A stretch of 64,000 nucleotides of DNA from Prorocentrum cordatum (taxonomy: Eukaryota; Sar; Dinophyceae; Prorocentrales; Prorocentraceae): contig CAUYUJ010000661.1 of assembly GCA_963575745.1 (NCBI GenBank), forward strand, positions 35,426-99,425, read 5' to 3'. The notes under the pieces are model-generated. The model had not been told where the DNA came from and ran no database searches. It was given only the letters and a program-made list of their open reading frames with translations. The position numbers and the translations under genes are program-made. Below, in pieces: positions 43,002 through 54,246 of the stretch (position 1 is the stretch's first letter; every line of letters starts with the position of its first letter).

Positions 43002-44082
43002 AACTGGGCGCCGGCGGTAAACCGTCAACCTTTGTTACCGCCGGGGGACTCGTAGAGCTTCCTGACAACATATAATGTCGAAAGAAATTACACAGAAAAA
43101 ATAGTTTTTCAGCCCAGGCAATTTGAAACCTCTCGGATGCAACAGCCCAACGCCCCCGATGCTTCTAGATTGTCTTCTGTACGAGCTCTGTAGCTCTCCT
43201 ACAGCCCGAGTTACGTGCGCGACAGCACAAGATGAATCGAACAATACGAATAGTTTGGCATACCTAGTTCGAGCATCAGACCGAGTTCAGACCTCTGCAT
43301 GCAACAGGCGGACGCGTCTGATGTCTCTGAATCGATCCCTGTGATTACCAGCCCTGCAGCCCCCCCTGCAGCCGAGTTAAGTGCAGGAGACCGACAGCAC
43401 CTCTCAGGATGACTCGAACCATACGAATAGTTTCGCGGACCTAGTTCGGGCAACAGACCGAGTTCGGAGCTCTGGATTCCGCAGGCGAACGCGCCTGATG
43501 TCTCCAAATCGATTCCAGTGATTACCAGCCATGCAGCCCCCCTACAGCCCGAGTTAAGTGCAGAGAACCGACAGCATCTCGCAAGCAACTCGAACAATAC
43601 GAATAGTTTCGCGATTCTAGATCGGGAAGCAGACCGATTTCAGAGCTCTGGATTCAACAGACAACGGCCCCTGATGATTCTGAATCAGATTCTGTACGTA
43701 TCAGCTCTTTAGCTGTCCTGTAGCTCGAGTTAAGTACAGAAAACCGAGAGCGCCTGTCAAGATGACTCGAATAATACGAATAGGTTCGCGCACCTAGCTC
43801 GGCTAGCAGACGAATTCAGACCTCTGGGTTCAACAGGCGAACGCGCCTAATCATTCTGAATCGATTAGCTGTGCTTACCAGCTCTTTAGCTGTCCTGAAG
43901 CTCGAGTTATCTTCAGAAAACCGATACCGCGTGACAAGATGACTCGAAACGGCCAATCCCGCCACAGTGCTTTTTGGCAGTAAAAGGTACCCGATCGAGC
44001 TGAGATCAAGATGGCGAATAGGATCGGATATCACGGGAAAAAATACTAGAGCTCAAACGAATTGTTGAATTTCGAGAACAAA
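43002..44082 (+). repeat. beta element, right end replaced
   Basis: HP 43002-43047, S at 43048, about five monomers and a terminal block at 43945-44080. Cut in TTCGAGAACAAAACT by the next HP. Confidence 0.85.
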
Positions 44083-44361
44083 ACTGAAGCCGGCGGTAAA
44101 CAGTCAACCTGGTTACTGCCGGAAACCTCGTAGAGCTCTTTTCTTACGCGGCGATCGTCGGAACACGGAGAGAAAGCTTCTGGAGCGAGAAAGAAAAAAC
44201 TCAAAAAAAACACGTTTTTCTGCTTTTACTTAACGTTGGTTCCGCCAAGTCTTTCGAACTGCACCTACAGACCTGAAAATTTTACTGGCAGACGCGGCAA
44301 AACCCACTACAGGTGCGAAAAAAACTCGTTTCTCAAAATAAATGATCAAATATCTTTCGAA
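44083..44361 (+). repeat. alpha-2 element, right end replaced
   Basis: HP 44083-44138 with CAGTCAACC and TTACTGCC changes, S, then body with GCGATCGTCGGAACACGG, TTCTGCTTTTACTTAACG and CTACAGGTGCGAAAAA. Cut at TTTCGAATACT by the next HP. Confidence 0.8.
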
Positions 44362-44407
44362 TACTGGGCGCCGGCGGTGAACCGTCAACCTTTGTTACCG
44401 CCGGGGG

Positions 44408-45484
44408 ACTCGTAGAGCTTCCTGACAACATATAATGTCGAAAAAAATACAACAACAACAAAAAAAAAAATGGACCTCTCGGATAGAACAGCCGAACGCC
44501 CCCGATGCTTCTGGCTACAGCCTGAGGAACGTGCGTAAGTCAACAGCACCTCTCAAGATGATTCGAACAATTCGAATAGTTTGGCAAAAGCTCGAGTATC
44601 AGACCGAGTGCAGACCTCTGCATGCGACAGGCGGACGCGTCTGATGTCTCTGAATCGATCCCTGTGATTACAAGCCCTGCAGCACTCCTACAGCCCGAGT
44701 GAAGTGCAGGAAGCCGACAGCACCTCTCAGGATGACTCGAACAATACGAATAGTTTGACGTACCTGGTTCGGGCAGACAGAATTCCGAGCTCTCGAAAGG
44801 CACTTGATGTCTCCGAATCGATTCCACTGATTACCAGCCATGCATCCCCCCGACAGACCGAGACGGACAGCATCTCTCAAGATGACTCGAACAATACGAA
44901 TTTCGCGATTCTAGATCGGGCAGCAGACCGAGTTGAGAGCTCCCGATTCAACAGACAACCGCCACTGATGATTCTGAATCAGATTCTGTACGTATCAGCT
45001 CTCTAGCTGTCCTCTAGCTCGAGTTAAGTACAGAAAAACGAGAGTGTCTGTCAAGATCACTCGAATAATACAAATAGATTGCGAACCTAGCTCGGCTAGC
45101 AGACCGAGTTCAGATCTCTGGGTTCAACAGGCGAACGCGTCTGATCATTCTGAATCGATTAGCTGTGCTCACCAGCTCTGTAGCTGCCCTAAAGCTCGAG
45201 TTATCTTGAGAAAACCGTGACTGCGTGACAAGATCCGATTCCGCCGCAGTGCTTTGTGGCAGTAAAAGGTACCCGATCGAGCTGAGAAAGACCGCGAGCG
45301 GAAAGAAGATCGAATATCACGGGAAAAAATGCTAGAGCTCAAACGAATGGATTTCGAGAACAAAATTTTCAACTGGCCAGAAGTCATCAAAATGTCCGAG
45401 ATTTTTCTTGCCAACTAGCTCTCCAGCGCCCCGGAATTACCCTTAAGCTTCCAGCAATAACTTGCTAAGGAAAGCTCTACGAGT
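44408..45484 (+). mobile_element. beta element, 1077 bp between S and S'
   Basis: The HP at 44362 is the one clear mixed copy (left arm GGTGA, right arm TTACC). S at 44408, shortened first monomer region with CAACAACAAC and an A run, about four monomers, terminal block at 45230-45370, S' ending at 45484. Confidence 0.85.
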
Positions 45485-45981
45485 TATTCGCAAAACCACC
45501 CAAAAGTTGCCAGATTGTCCGCCTCGGCCGGGTGGGCCAACTAGCTCCACCCCGCGCCGGAATTCCTCTAGTTCATCGATGCCGAAGAGTTCTACGAGGT
45601 ACGAGGTATAGCGTCCAAAACCCGGAGAGGAAAGAGAACACACACCGGAAAACCTTCCTGGCAAGCCCACTGGGAACCGGCGGTAAACCGTCAACCAGGT
45701 TACCGCCGGGGCCCTCGTGGAGCTCTTTTCTCACACGGCGCTAATCGGTAAGCATGAAGAAAGCGTCTAGAGCAAGACATGAGAAACTCGAAAAATAAAG
45801 TTTTTCTGTTTTTATCCAACGTTGATTCCCCCAAGTGTTTTGATAGTAATACTACAACTACGGACCCGAAACTTTTACTGGCAGACGCGCCTTAACCCAC
45901 TACAGGTGCGAAAAATCTGCTTTCTCAAAATAAATGGTCAAATATCTTTCAAATATTCGGACAACCACCCAAAAGTTACCA
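45485..45981 (+). repeat. alpha right end, gamma joint and alpha-2 element
   Basis: 45485-45605 is an alpha right half ending GAGTTCTACGAGG. 45606-45667 is gamma (GCGTCCAAAACCCGGAGAGG). HP 45668-45726 starts an alpha-2 element whose body is cut at TACCACACT by the HP at 45982. Confidence 0.8.
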
Positions 45982-47505
45982 CACTGGGCGCCGGCGGTAA
46001 ACCGTCAACCTTGGTTTTTTTGTGTTTACGCGGGCTGGCGAGGCGCTGGTCTTCAGCGCAGCCCGTGTCAGCTACGCAGCCTGGCAACTGAGCAGCAGTG
46101 AAACGAGCACCTACCCACGGAGGCGGGCTGAGGTGTCATATAACATTGCTAAACTTGAAGACGATTCCCGAGCCCAGGAGGGCGTAGGGATAACACATCA
46201 TCAAGAAGCAAAATCACTGTCATCAAATTGCTGTAGCTGTATGCGTATGGCACGTGTCAATGCTTCGGCAGCGGACAACTCACATTCGGTGATCGTGGCG
46301 CCTGGCTCCAGCCAGGCCGCAGCAGCAGCGTCTCTCCAAATCAACGGTGTGTCAGCATGATAATGTAGAGAGGAAGAGGTCGGGTAGGGGGAGTATCGTG
46401 TAGAACACACTCCATGCCGAGACGCCCGTGAGGACATGTTGAGATAGCCAACCTGCATCCAGTAACCGCATGCACTGCCCTTGCTGCACACTCCCCCGTC
46501 GTACCCTCCACGACAGGCGACTACCTTCAAAGAATCTCGTTCGAAAGGATATCGATGGCAATAGTTATGATGAAATGTGTGGCCATCCCTGGCCAAATGA
46601 GTAAGTTCGTCTGCTCGGGTGTTTGCTTCACGAAATTCATGTACAAATATGTCTCTCCCAACGTTCGATGCCCGTGCTCGGTGTGAAAGGCTAAGTGCGT
46701 ACATGTCATTGACACACCTGTGTACACGCTCACGATATGCACGATTATGACAACGCCAACGTCCCGTAAGCCAGCTCTGGACCAACAAAGAGTCTCCCTT
46801 GATCTCAATTCCAACTCCGTTCGACATGATATCAAATACAGCTTCCCGTTCATTAATAATCGCCAACCGTCTTGCTTGTTTCATGTTCTCCTCCTCCGTC
46901 GCCTCCTCGTTCCTTCCAGTTCCCTCCTTACACTCTCTCCCAACATCTCCTCCTGGTACCTGTTTCCAATTCGTGCAGAAGTACTCGAATATCTTAGGCC
47001 TACCATACGTGCGTAAAAGTGCTTCCCATGTCTGCAGAAATGTGGCATATCCTGGTCGGAAGGTCTCCCACCACTCATCCCCATGAGTCTGTATGTACGG
47101 GTACTGCCAAGACCGCTGCCCAACACTATCTCCTCCCGCGCGCAGCCGTTTGCCTTCAGAGGCACGCCTACGATCTCCATGACAGCGGAGACATTCAGTG
47201 AGAGCCATGCGGTGCGCTTCCCAAGTCTTGTGTGTACAAAGCAATGCCGTGCGAGAATCAACAAATGCACGTCTCGTGGTATCAGGATGTGGCTCAATCT
47301 TGCGTACAACACGTCGGCCGTCAGCGCCATCATTTTGCTGAGAGCCGCTCGAGACCCCATCCTCACAACTTACTCCTGAACCTGGGCCTGTCCACCGGGG
47401 AGGCCCAGGATTTGTGAAGTCAAAATTGCCGTAGGCCGTGCTTACCGAATGCGCGACGCTCCAACTCTTCCACGCCACGATCTGGACCTTGGTTACCGCC
47501 GGGGA
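45982..47505 (-). mobile_element. RNase H retroposon 46017-47485 in HP loop, 9-bp TSD
   Basis: HP left arm ends with ACCTTGGTT at 46008-46016; ACCTTGGTT recurs at 47486-47494, followed by the HP right arm ACCGCCGGGG and S. The 1469-bp insert is minus-oriented with a T run (46017-46021) next to the left duplication, its 3' side. Its frame is open to within 7 bp of the 5' junction and has no ATG there, so this is a 5'-truncated copy, as expected for a non-LTR retroposon. Confidence 0.88.
46201..47478 (-). CDS. 5'-truncated retroposon protein with RNase H half-domains in swapped order, 425 aa
   Basis: Frame counted from a GTG at 47478; codons continue upstream into the target, so the native N-terminus is missing. 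Residues 1-200: no recognised domain, with a Cys/His-bearing stretch (CTHKTWEAHRMALTECLRCH) and an acidic run near 190. Residues about 208-300: INEREAVFDIMSNGVGIEIK, GDS (Asp229), LVQSWLTGRWR and FREANTRADELTHLARDG (Asp290), i.e. the Glu-helix, third and fourth catalytic positions of RNase H. Residues about 318-412: YDGGVCSKGSACGYWM (Asp327) and ITECELSAAEALTRAIRI (Glu400), i.e. first strand and Glu-helix. RNase H normally starts with the DGG strand, so the order is swapped. The role would be removal of RNA from RNA-DNA hybrids during retroposition, from family knowledge. Frame intact. Confidence 0.7.
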   Translation of the reverse strand: MAWKSWSVAHSVSTAYGNFDFTNPGPPRWTGPGSGVSCEDGVSSGSQQNDGADGRRVVRKIEPHPDTTRRAFVDSRTALLCTHKTWEAHRMALTECLRCHGDRRRASEGKRLRAGGDSVGQRSWQYPYIQTHGDEWWETFRPGYATFLQTWEALLRTYGRPKIFEYFCTNWKQVPGGDVGRECKEGTGRNEEATEEENMKQARRLAIINEREAVFDIMSNGVGIEIKGDSLLVQSWLTGRWRCHNRAYRERVHRCVNDMYALSLSHRARASNVGRDIFVHEFREANTRADELTHLARDGHTFHHNYCHRYPFERDSLKVVACRGGYDGGVCSKGSACGYWMQVGYLNMSSRASRHGVCSTRYSPYPTSSSLHYHADTPLIWRDAAAAAWLEPGATITECELSAAEALTRAIRIQLQQFDDSDFAS

Positions 47506-48496
47506 ACTCGTAGAGCTTCCTAGCTCGACTTAAGTTCAGAAAACCGACAGCACCTACCAACATTCCGACTTATAGTGAATATGTTTTGACCTCTGAATGA
47601 GACAGGCGGGCGCGTCTGATGTCTGCGAATCGACTCCTGTCATTACCAGCCCTGCAGCCTCCCTACAGCTCGAGTTAAGTGCAGAAAACCAACAGCACCT
47701 CTCAGGATGACTCGAACAGTACAGTAGTTTCGTGGACCTAATTCGGGCGGCAGACCGAGTTTCGAGCTCTGGATTCGACAGGCGGACGCGCCTGATTCTT
47801 CAAATCGGTTCCTGTGACCACCAGCACTGTAGCCCCCTCAGCGCGAGTTGAGTCAAGAAAATCGACAGCACCTCTCAAGATGATACGAATAGTTTCGCGA
47901 TTCTAGATCGGGCAGCAGATCGAGTGGAGAGCTCTGGAGTCGACGGACAAACGCAACTGATGCTACTGAATCGGTTTCTGTAAATATCAGCTCTGTAGCT
48001 GCCCTACAGCTCGAGTTAAGTACAGAAAACCGAAAGTTTCTGTCAAAATGACTCGAATAATACGAATAGGTTTGCGGACCTAGCTCGGCTAGCAGACCGA
48101 GTTCAGACCTCGGGTTTGAACAGGCGAACGCGCCTAATGATTCTACATCGATTAGCTGTGCTTACCAGCTCTGTAGCTGTTCTAAAGCTCGAGTTATGTC
48201 CAGACAACCGTGAGCGTGTATTAAGATGACTCAAAACGGCCGATCCCGCCACAGTGCTTTTCGATGGTAAAATTCATCCGATCGAGCTGAGATCAAGATG
48301 GCGAGCGGGAATAAGATCGAATATCACGGGAAAAAATACTAGAGCTCTAACGAATGGTCAGATTTCGAGAACATAATTTTCAACCGAGCCAAAGTTGTGA
48401 AAAGTTCAGTCGAGATTTTTCGAGCCAACTAGCCTGCCAGCGTTTTCGAATTACTCTTAAGCTTCGCCGCTGCGCTCTCAGGGAAGCTCTACGAGT
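47506..48496 (+). mobile_element. beta element, 991 bp between S and S'
   Basis: Begins after the split HP. About four monomers, terminal block at 48230-48410, right end of the CTAGCCTGCCAGCG type with TTCGCCGCTGCGCTCTCAGG, S' ending at 48496. Its first 600 bases are close to those of the beta copy at 28750-29330. Confidence 0.87.
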
Positions 48497-48522
48497 CATT
48501 GTCCGCCTCGGCCGGGTGGGCC

Positions 48523-49699
48523 AACTGAGCGCCGGCGGTAAACCGTCAACCTTTGTTACCGCCGGGGGACTCGTAGAGCTTCCTGACAACAAATAATGTC
48601 GAAAGAAACTACACAGGAAAAATTCTTTTTGAGCCCAAGCAATTTCAAACCTCTCCGATGCAACAGCTGAACGCCCCCGATACTTCTGGATTGTCTTCTG
48701 CACGAGCTCTGTAGCTCTCCTACAGCCCGAGTTACGTGTAAATCGACAGCACCTCTCAAGATGACTCGAACAATACGAATAGTTTGGCAAACCTAGCTAG
48801 AGTATCAGACCAAGTTCAGACATCTGCGTGCAACAGGCGGACGCGTCTGATGTCTCTGAATCGATTCCTGTGATTACCAGCCCTGCAGCCACCCCTACAG
48901 CCCGAGTTAAGTGCAGGAAACCGACAGCACATCTCAGGATAACTCGAACAGACCTAGTTTGGGCAGCAGACAGAGTTCGGAGCTCTGGGTTTGACAGACG
49001 GACGCCTGATGTCTCCGAATCGATTCCAGTAATTAACAGCCCTGCAGCCCCCCTACAGACCGAGTTAAGTGCAGAGAACCGACAGCATCTCTCAAGGTGA
49101 CTCGAACAATACGAATAGTTTCGCGATTCTAGATCGGGCAGCAGACCGAGTTCAGAACTCTCGATGCGACAGACAAGGGCCACTGATGATTCCGAAGCGG
49201 TTTCTGTACGTATGAGCTCTGTAGCTGTCCTGTAGCTCGAGTTAAGTACAGAGAACCGAGAGCGTCTGTTGCGATAACTCGAATAATACGAATACGTTTG
49301 CGGACCTAGCTCGGCTGACGGACCGACTTCAGACCTCTGGGTTCAACAAGCGAACGCGCCTGATTATTCTGAATCGATTAGCTGTGCTCACCAGCTCTGT
49401 AGCTGTCCTGAAGCTCGAGTTATCTTGAGAAAAACGTCACCGCGTATCAAGATGACTCGACACGGCCGATCCCGCCGGAGTGCTTTTTGGAAGTAAAAGG
49501 TACCCGATCGAGCTGAGATCAAGATGACGAGCGGAAATAAGATCGAATATCACGGGAAAAAATACTAGAGCGCCAACGAATTGTTGAATTTCGAGAACAA
49601 AATTTTCAACCGACCAAAAGTCACCAAAAGGTCCGTCAAGATTTGTCTTCCCAACTAGCTCTCCAGCGCCCCGGAATTACTCTTAAGCTTCCAGCAATA
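48523..49699 (+). repeat. beta element, S' replaced
   Basis: HP 48523-48568, S at 48569, about five monomers, terminal block 49460-49620, right end to CTTCCAGCAATAACT. Cut there by the next HP at the internal ACT that precedes TGCTAAGG in intact copies. Confidence 0.85.
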
Positions 49700-50656
49700 A
49701 CTGGGCGCCGGCGGTAAACCGTCAACCTTTGTTACCGCCGGGGAACTCGTAGAGCTTCCTGACTGAATTCAGACCTCTGAATGCGACAGGCGGACGTGTC
49801 TGATGTCTCCGAATCGATCCCTGTGATTACCAGCCCTGCAGCCCCCCTACAGCCCGAGCTGAGTGCAGAAAACCGAGAGCAACGCTCAGGATGACTCGAA
49901 CAATGCGAATAGTTTTGCGGACCTAGTTCGCGCAGCAAACCGAGTTCCGAGCTCTGGATTCGACAGAGAGACGCGCCTGATGTCTGCAAACCGAAACCTG
50001 TGACCACCAGCCCTGCATCCCCCCCGCAGCTCGAGTTGAGTGCAGAAAACCGAGAGCACCTCTCAGGATAACTCGAACAATACGAATAGTTTCGCGGACC
50101 TAGATCTGGCAGCAGACCGAGTTCAGAGCTCTGGATTCAAGAGACAAACGCGACTGATGATTCTGAATCGGTTTCTGCAAGTATCAGCTCTGCAACTGTT
50201 CTGTAGCTCGAGTTAAGTACAGAAAACCGAGAGCGTCTGTCAAGATGACTCAAATAATACGAATAGGTTTGCGAACCTAGCTCGGTTAGCAGACCGAGTT
50301 CAGACCTCTGGGTTCAACAGGCGACCGCGCCTGATCATTCTGGATCGATTAGCTGTGCTTACCAGCTCTGTAGCTGTCCTGAAGCCCGAGTTAAGTCCAA
50401 TATACCGATAGCGCGTATCAAGATGACTCGAAACGGCCGATCCCGCCACAGTGCTTTTCGATAGTAATATTCACCCGATCGAGCTGAGATCAAGATGGCG
50501 AGCGGGAATAAGATCGAATATCACGGAAAAAAATACTAGAGCTCAAACGAATTGTCAAATTTCGAGGACATAGTTTTTAACCGAGCCAAAGTTGTGAAAA
50601 GTTCAGTCGAGATTTTTCGAGCCAACTAGCCTGCCAGCGTTTTCGAATTACTCTTA
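49700..50656 (+). repeat. beta element, copy 1 of a recent duplication
   Basis: HP at 49700, S at 49745, about four monomers, terminal block at 50430-50600, cut at TTCGAATTACTCTTA by the next HP. From GAATTCAGACCTCTGAATGC on, nearly identical to 51915-52790. Confidence 0.85.
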
Positions 50657-51876
50657 TGGGCGCCGGCGGTAAACCGTCAACCTTGGTTACCGCCGGGAAA
50701 CTCGCAGAGCTTCCTAGCTCGACTTAAGTTGAGAAAACCGACAGCACCTACCAACATTCCGACTCATAGTGAATATGTTTTGACTTCTGAATGCGACAGA
50801 CGAACGCGTCTGGTGTCTGCGAATCGACTCCTGTCATTACCAGCCCTGCAGCCCCCCTACAGCCCGAGTTAAGTGCAGAAAACCGACAGCACCTCTCAGG
50901 ATGACTCGAACAATACAGTAATTTCGCAGACCTAATTCGGGCAGCAGACCGAGTTCCGAGCTGGATTCGACAGGCGAACACACCTGATGTCTTGAAATCG
51001 ATTCCTGTGACGACCAGCACTGTAGCCCCCCTCAGCGCGAGTTGAGTGAAGAAAACCGAGAGCACTTCTCAAGATGACTCGACCAATACGAATAGTTCTG
51101 CGATTCCAGATCGGGCAGCGGACCGAGTTCAGAGCTCTGGCTTCGACAGACGGATGCGCCTGATGTCTGGAAATCGATTTCTCTGACTACCAGCACTGTA
51201 GCCCCGCTCAGCGCGAGTTGAGTGAAGAAAACCGAGAGCACTTCTCAAGATGACTCGACCAATACGAATAGTTTTGCGATTCCAGATCGGGCAGAAGACT
51301 GAGTTCAGAGCTCTGGATTCGACAGACAAACGCAACTGATGATTCTGGATCGGGTTCTGTGAATATCAGCTCTGTAGCTGTCCTACAGCTCGAGTTAAGT
51401 ACATAAAACCGAGAGTGTCTGTCAAGATGCCTCAAATAAGACGAATAGGTTTGCGAATCTAGCTCGGCTAACAGACCGAGTTCAGACCTCTGGCTTCAAC
51501 AGGCGAACGCGCCTGATCATTCTACATCGATTAGCTGTGCTTACCAGCTCTGTAGCTGTCCTTAAAGCTCGAGTTATGTTCAGAAAACCGTCAGCGCGTA
51601 TCAAGATGACTCAAAACAGCCGATCCCGCCACAGTGCTTTTCGATAGTAATATTCACCCGATCGAGCTGAGATCAAGATGGCGAGCGGGAGTAAGATCGA
51701 ATAGCACGGGAAAAAATACTAGAGCTCAAACGACTTGTTGAATTTCGAGAACATACTTTTCAACCGAGCCAAAGTTGTGAAAAGTTCAGTCGAGATTTTT
51801 CGAGCCAACTAGCCTGCGAGCGTTTTCGAATTACTCTTAAGCTTCGCCGCTGCGCTCTCAGGGAAGCTCTACGAGT
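50657..51876 (+). mobile_element. beta element, 1177 bp between S and S'
   Basis: HP 50657-50699 (preceded by CTTAT instead of ACT), S at 50700 (ACTCGCAGAGCTTCC), about five monomers including a nearly exact 178-bp tandem copy around 51030-51250, terminal block at 51615-51770, S' ending at 51876. Confidence 0.87.
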
Positions 51877-52790
51877 CACCTTTGTTACCGCCGGGGAACT
51901 CGTAGAGCTTCCTGACGGAATTCAGACCTCTGAATGCGACAGGCGGACGTGTCTGATGTCTCCGAATCGATCCCTGTGATTACCAGCCCTGCAGCCCCCC
52001 TACAGCCCGAGTTGAGTGCAGAAAACCGAGAGCAACGCTCAGGATGACTCGAACAATGCGAATAGTTTTGCGGACCTAGTTCGGGCAGCAAACCGAGTTC
52101 CGAGCTCTGGATTCGACAGAGAGACGCGCCTGATGTCTGCAAACCGAAACCTGTGACCACCAGCCCTGCATCCCCCCCGCAGCTCGAGTTGAGTGCAGAA
52201 AACCGAGAGCACCTCTCAGGATGACTCGAACAATACGAATAATTCTAGATCTGGCAGCAGACCGAGTGCAGAGCTCTGGATTCAAGAGACAAACGCGACT
52301 GATGATTCTGAATCGGTTTCTGTAAGTATCAGCTCTGTAACTGTTCTGTAGCTCGAGTTCAGTACAGAAAACCGAGAGCGTCTGTCAAGATGACTCAAAT
52401 AATACGAATAGGTTTGCGGACCTAACTCGGTTAGCAGACCGAGTTCAGACCTCTGGGTTCAACAGGCGACCGCGCCTGATCATTCTGGATCGATAAGCTG
52501 TGCTTACCAGCTCTGTAGCTGTCCTGAAGCCCGAGTTAAGTCCAATATACCGATAGCGCGTATCTAGATGACTCGAAACGGCCGATCCCGCCACAGTGCT
52601 GTTCGATAGTAATATTCACCCGATCGAGCTGAGATCAAGATGGCGAGCGGGAATAAGATCGAATATGACGGGGAAGAATACTAGAGCTCAAACGAATTGT
52701 CAAATTTCGAGAACATAATTTTCAACCGAGCCAAAGTTGTGAAAAGTTCGGTCGAGATTTGTCGAGCCAACTAGCCTGCCAGCGTTTTCG
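51877..52790 (+). repeat. beta element lacking the HP left arm, copy 2 of a recent duplication
   Basis: The preceding S' (ACGAGTC) joins directly to ACCTTTGTTACCGCCGGGG, so the HP left arm and loop start are missing; the joint shares GTCA with the loop. S at 51898, four monomers nearly identical to 49760-50600, terminal block 52570-52750, cut at TTTTCGAACT by the next HP. Confidence 0.85.
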
Positions 52791-53253
52791 AACTGGGAGC
52801 CGGCGGTAAACCGTCAACCTGGTTACCGCCGGGAACCTCGTAGAGCTCTTTTCTTGCACGGCGATCGTCGGAAGAGAAAGCTTCTGGAGCGAGAAACAAA
52901 GAACTCGGAAAGTCATGTTTTTCTGTTGTTATTCAACGTCGGTTCCCCCAAGTGTTTTGATAGTACTGCACCTACAGACCTGAAAATTTTACTGGCAGGC
53001 GCGCCATAAACCACTACAGGTGGGAAAAATACCAATTATCTAAACAAATTTTCAAATTTTGCACAAAGATCGAAAAACTTGGAGCCGGCGGTACACCGTC
53101 AACCAGCGCTGCGGGGGTCGTGGACCGCCCTGGAAGAGCTCCTGAGGGGCACCACCGCCGTCCGGCTTCTAACTTTAAACCCTTTAGCTCTCAGCGAGCT
53201 CTCCGGGAACTGGACGCCGGCGGAAGACCGTCAACCTGGGTTACCGCCGGGGG
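52791..53253 (+). repeat. alpha-2 element, partial HP, gamma fragment and HP
   Basis: HP 52791-52850 and alpha-2 body to about 53079; an HP left arm only (53080-53106) joined to a gamma fragment (53107-53209, GTGGACCGCCCTGGAAGAGC and TTTAGCTCTCAGCGAGCTCT); then HP 53208-53253 with a damaged left arm (CCGGCGGAAGACCG). Confidence 0.8.
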
Positions 53254-54246
53254 ACTCGTAGAGCTTCCAGCTCGACTGAAGTTGAGAACACCGAGCACCT
53301 ACCAACATTCCGACTCATAGTGAGTATTTTGTCACATCTCAATGCGACAGGCGGGCGCGTCTGATCTCTGCGAGTCGACTCCTGTCATTACCAGCCCTGC
53401 AGCCCCCCTACAGCCCGAGTTGAGTGCAGAAAACTAACAGCACCTCTCAGGATCACTCCAACAATACAATAGTTTGGCAGACCTAATTCGGGCAGCAGAC
53501 GGAGTTCCGAGCTCTGGATTCGACAGGCGGTCGCGTCTGATGTCTTCAATTCGATTCCTGTGACCACCAGCACTGTAGCTCCCCTCAGCGCGAGTTCAAT
53601 GGAGGAAACCGAGAGCACTTCTCAAGATGGTTCGACCAATACGAATAGTTTCGCGATTCTAGATCTGGCAGCAGACCGAGTTCAGAGCTCTGAATTGAAC
53701 AGACAAACGAACTGATGATTCTGAATCGGTTTCTCTAAATATCAGCTCTGCAGCTGTCCTAAAGCTCGAGTTAAGTACAAAAAACCGAGAGTTCCTGTCA
53801 AGATGACTTCAATAATACGTTTGCAGACCTAGCTCGGCTAGCAGACCGAGTTCAGACCTCTGGATTCAAGAGACGAACGCGCCTGATGATTCTGAATGCG
53901 ATAGGCGTGCTTACCAGCTCTGTAGCTGCCCTGAAGCTCGAGTTATGTTCAGAAACCGTCAGCGCGTATCAAGATGACTTCAACCGGACAATCCCGCCAG
54001 AATGCTTTTTGACAGTAATATTCACCCGATCGAGCTGAGATCAAGATGGCGAGTGTGAATAAGAACGAATATCACGGGGAAAAATACTAGAGCTCTAACG
54101 AATGGTCAAATTTCGAGGACAAAATTTTCAACCGACCAAAACTCACCAAAAGTTTCGTCGAAATTTTTCTCGCCAACTAGCTCTCCAGCGCTTCGGAATT
54201 ACTCTAAAGCTTCCAGCAATAACTTGCTAAGGGAAGCTCTACGAGT
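53254..54246 (+). mobile_element. beta element, 993 bp between S and S'
   Basis: S at 53254, about four monomers, terminal block 53975-54150, right end CTAGCTCTCCAGCGCTTCGG, S' ending at 54246, followed by T, ACT and the next HP with no gap. Confidence 0.88.
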
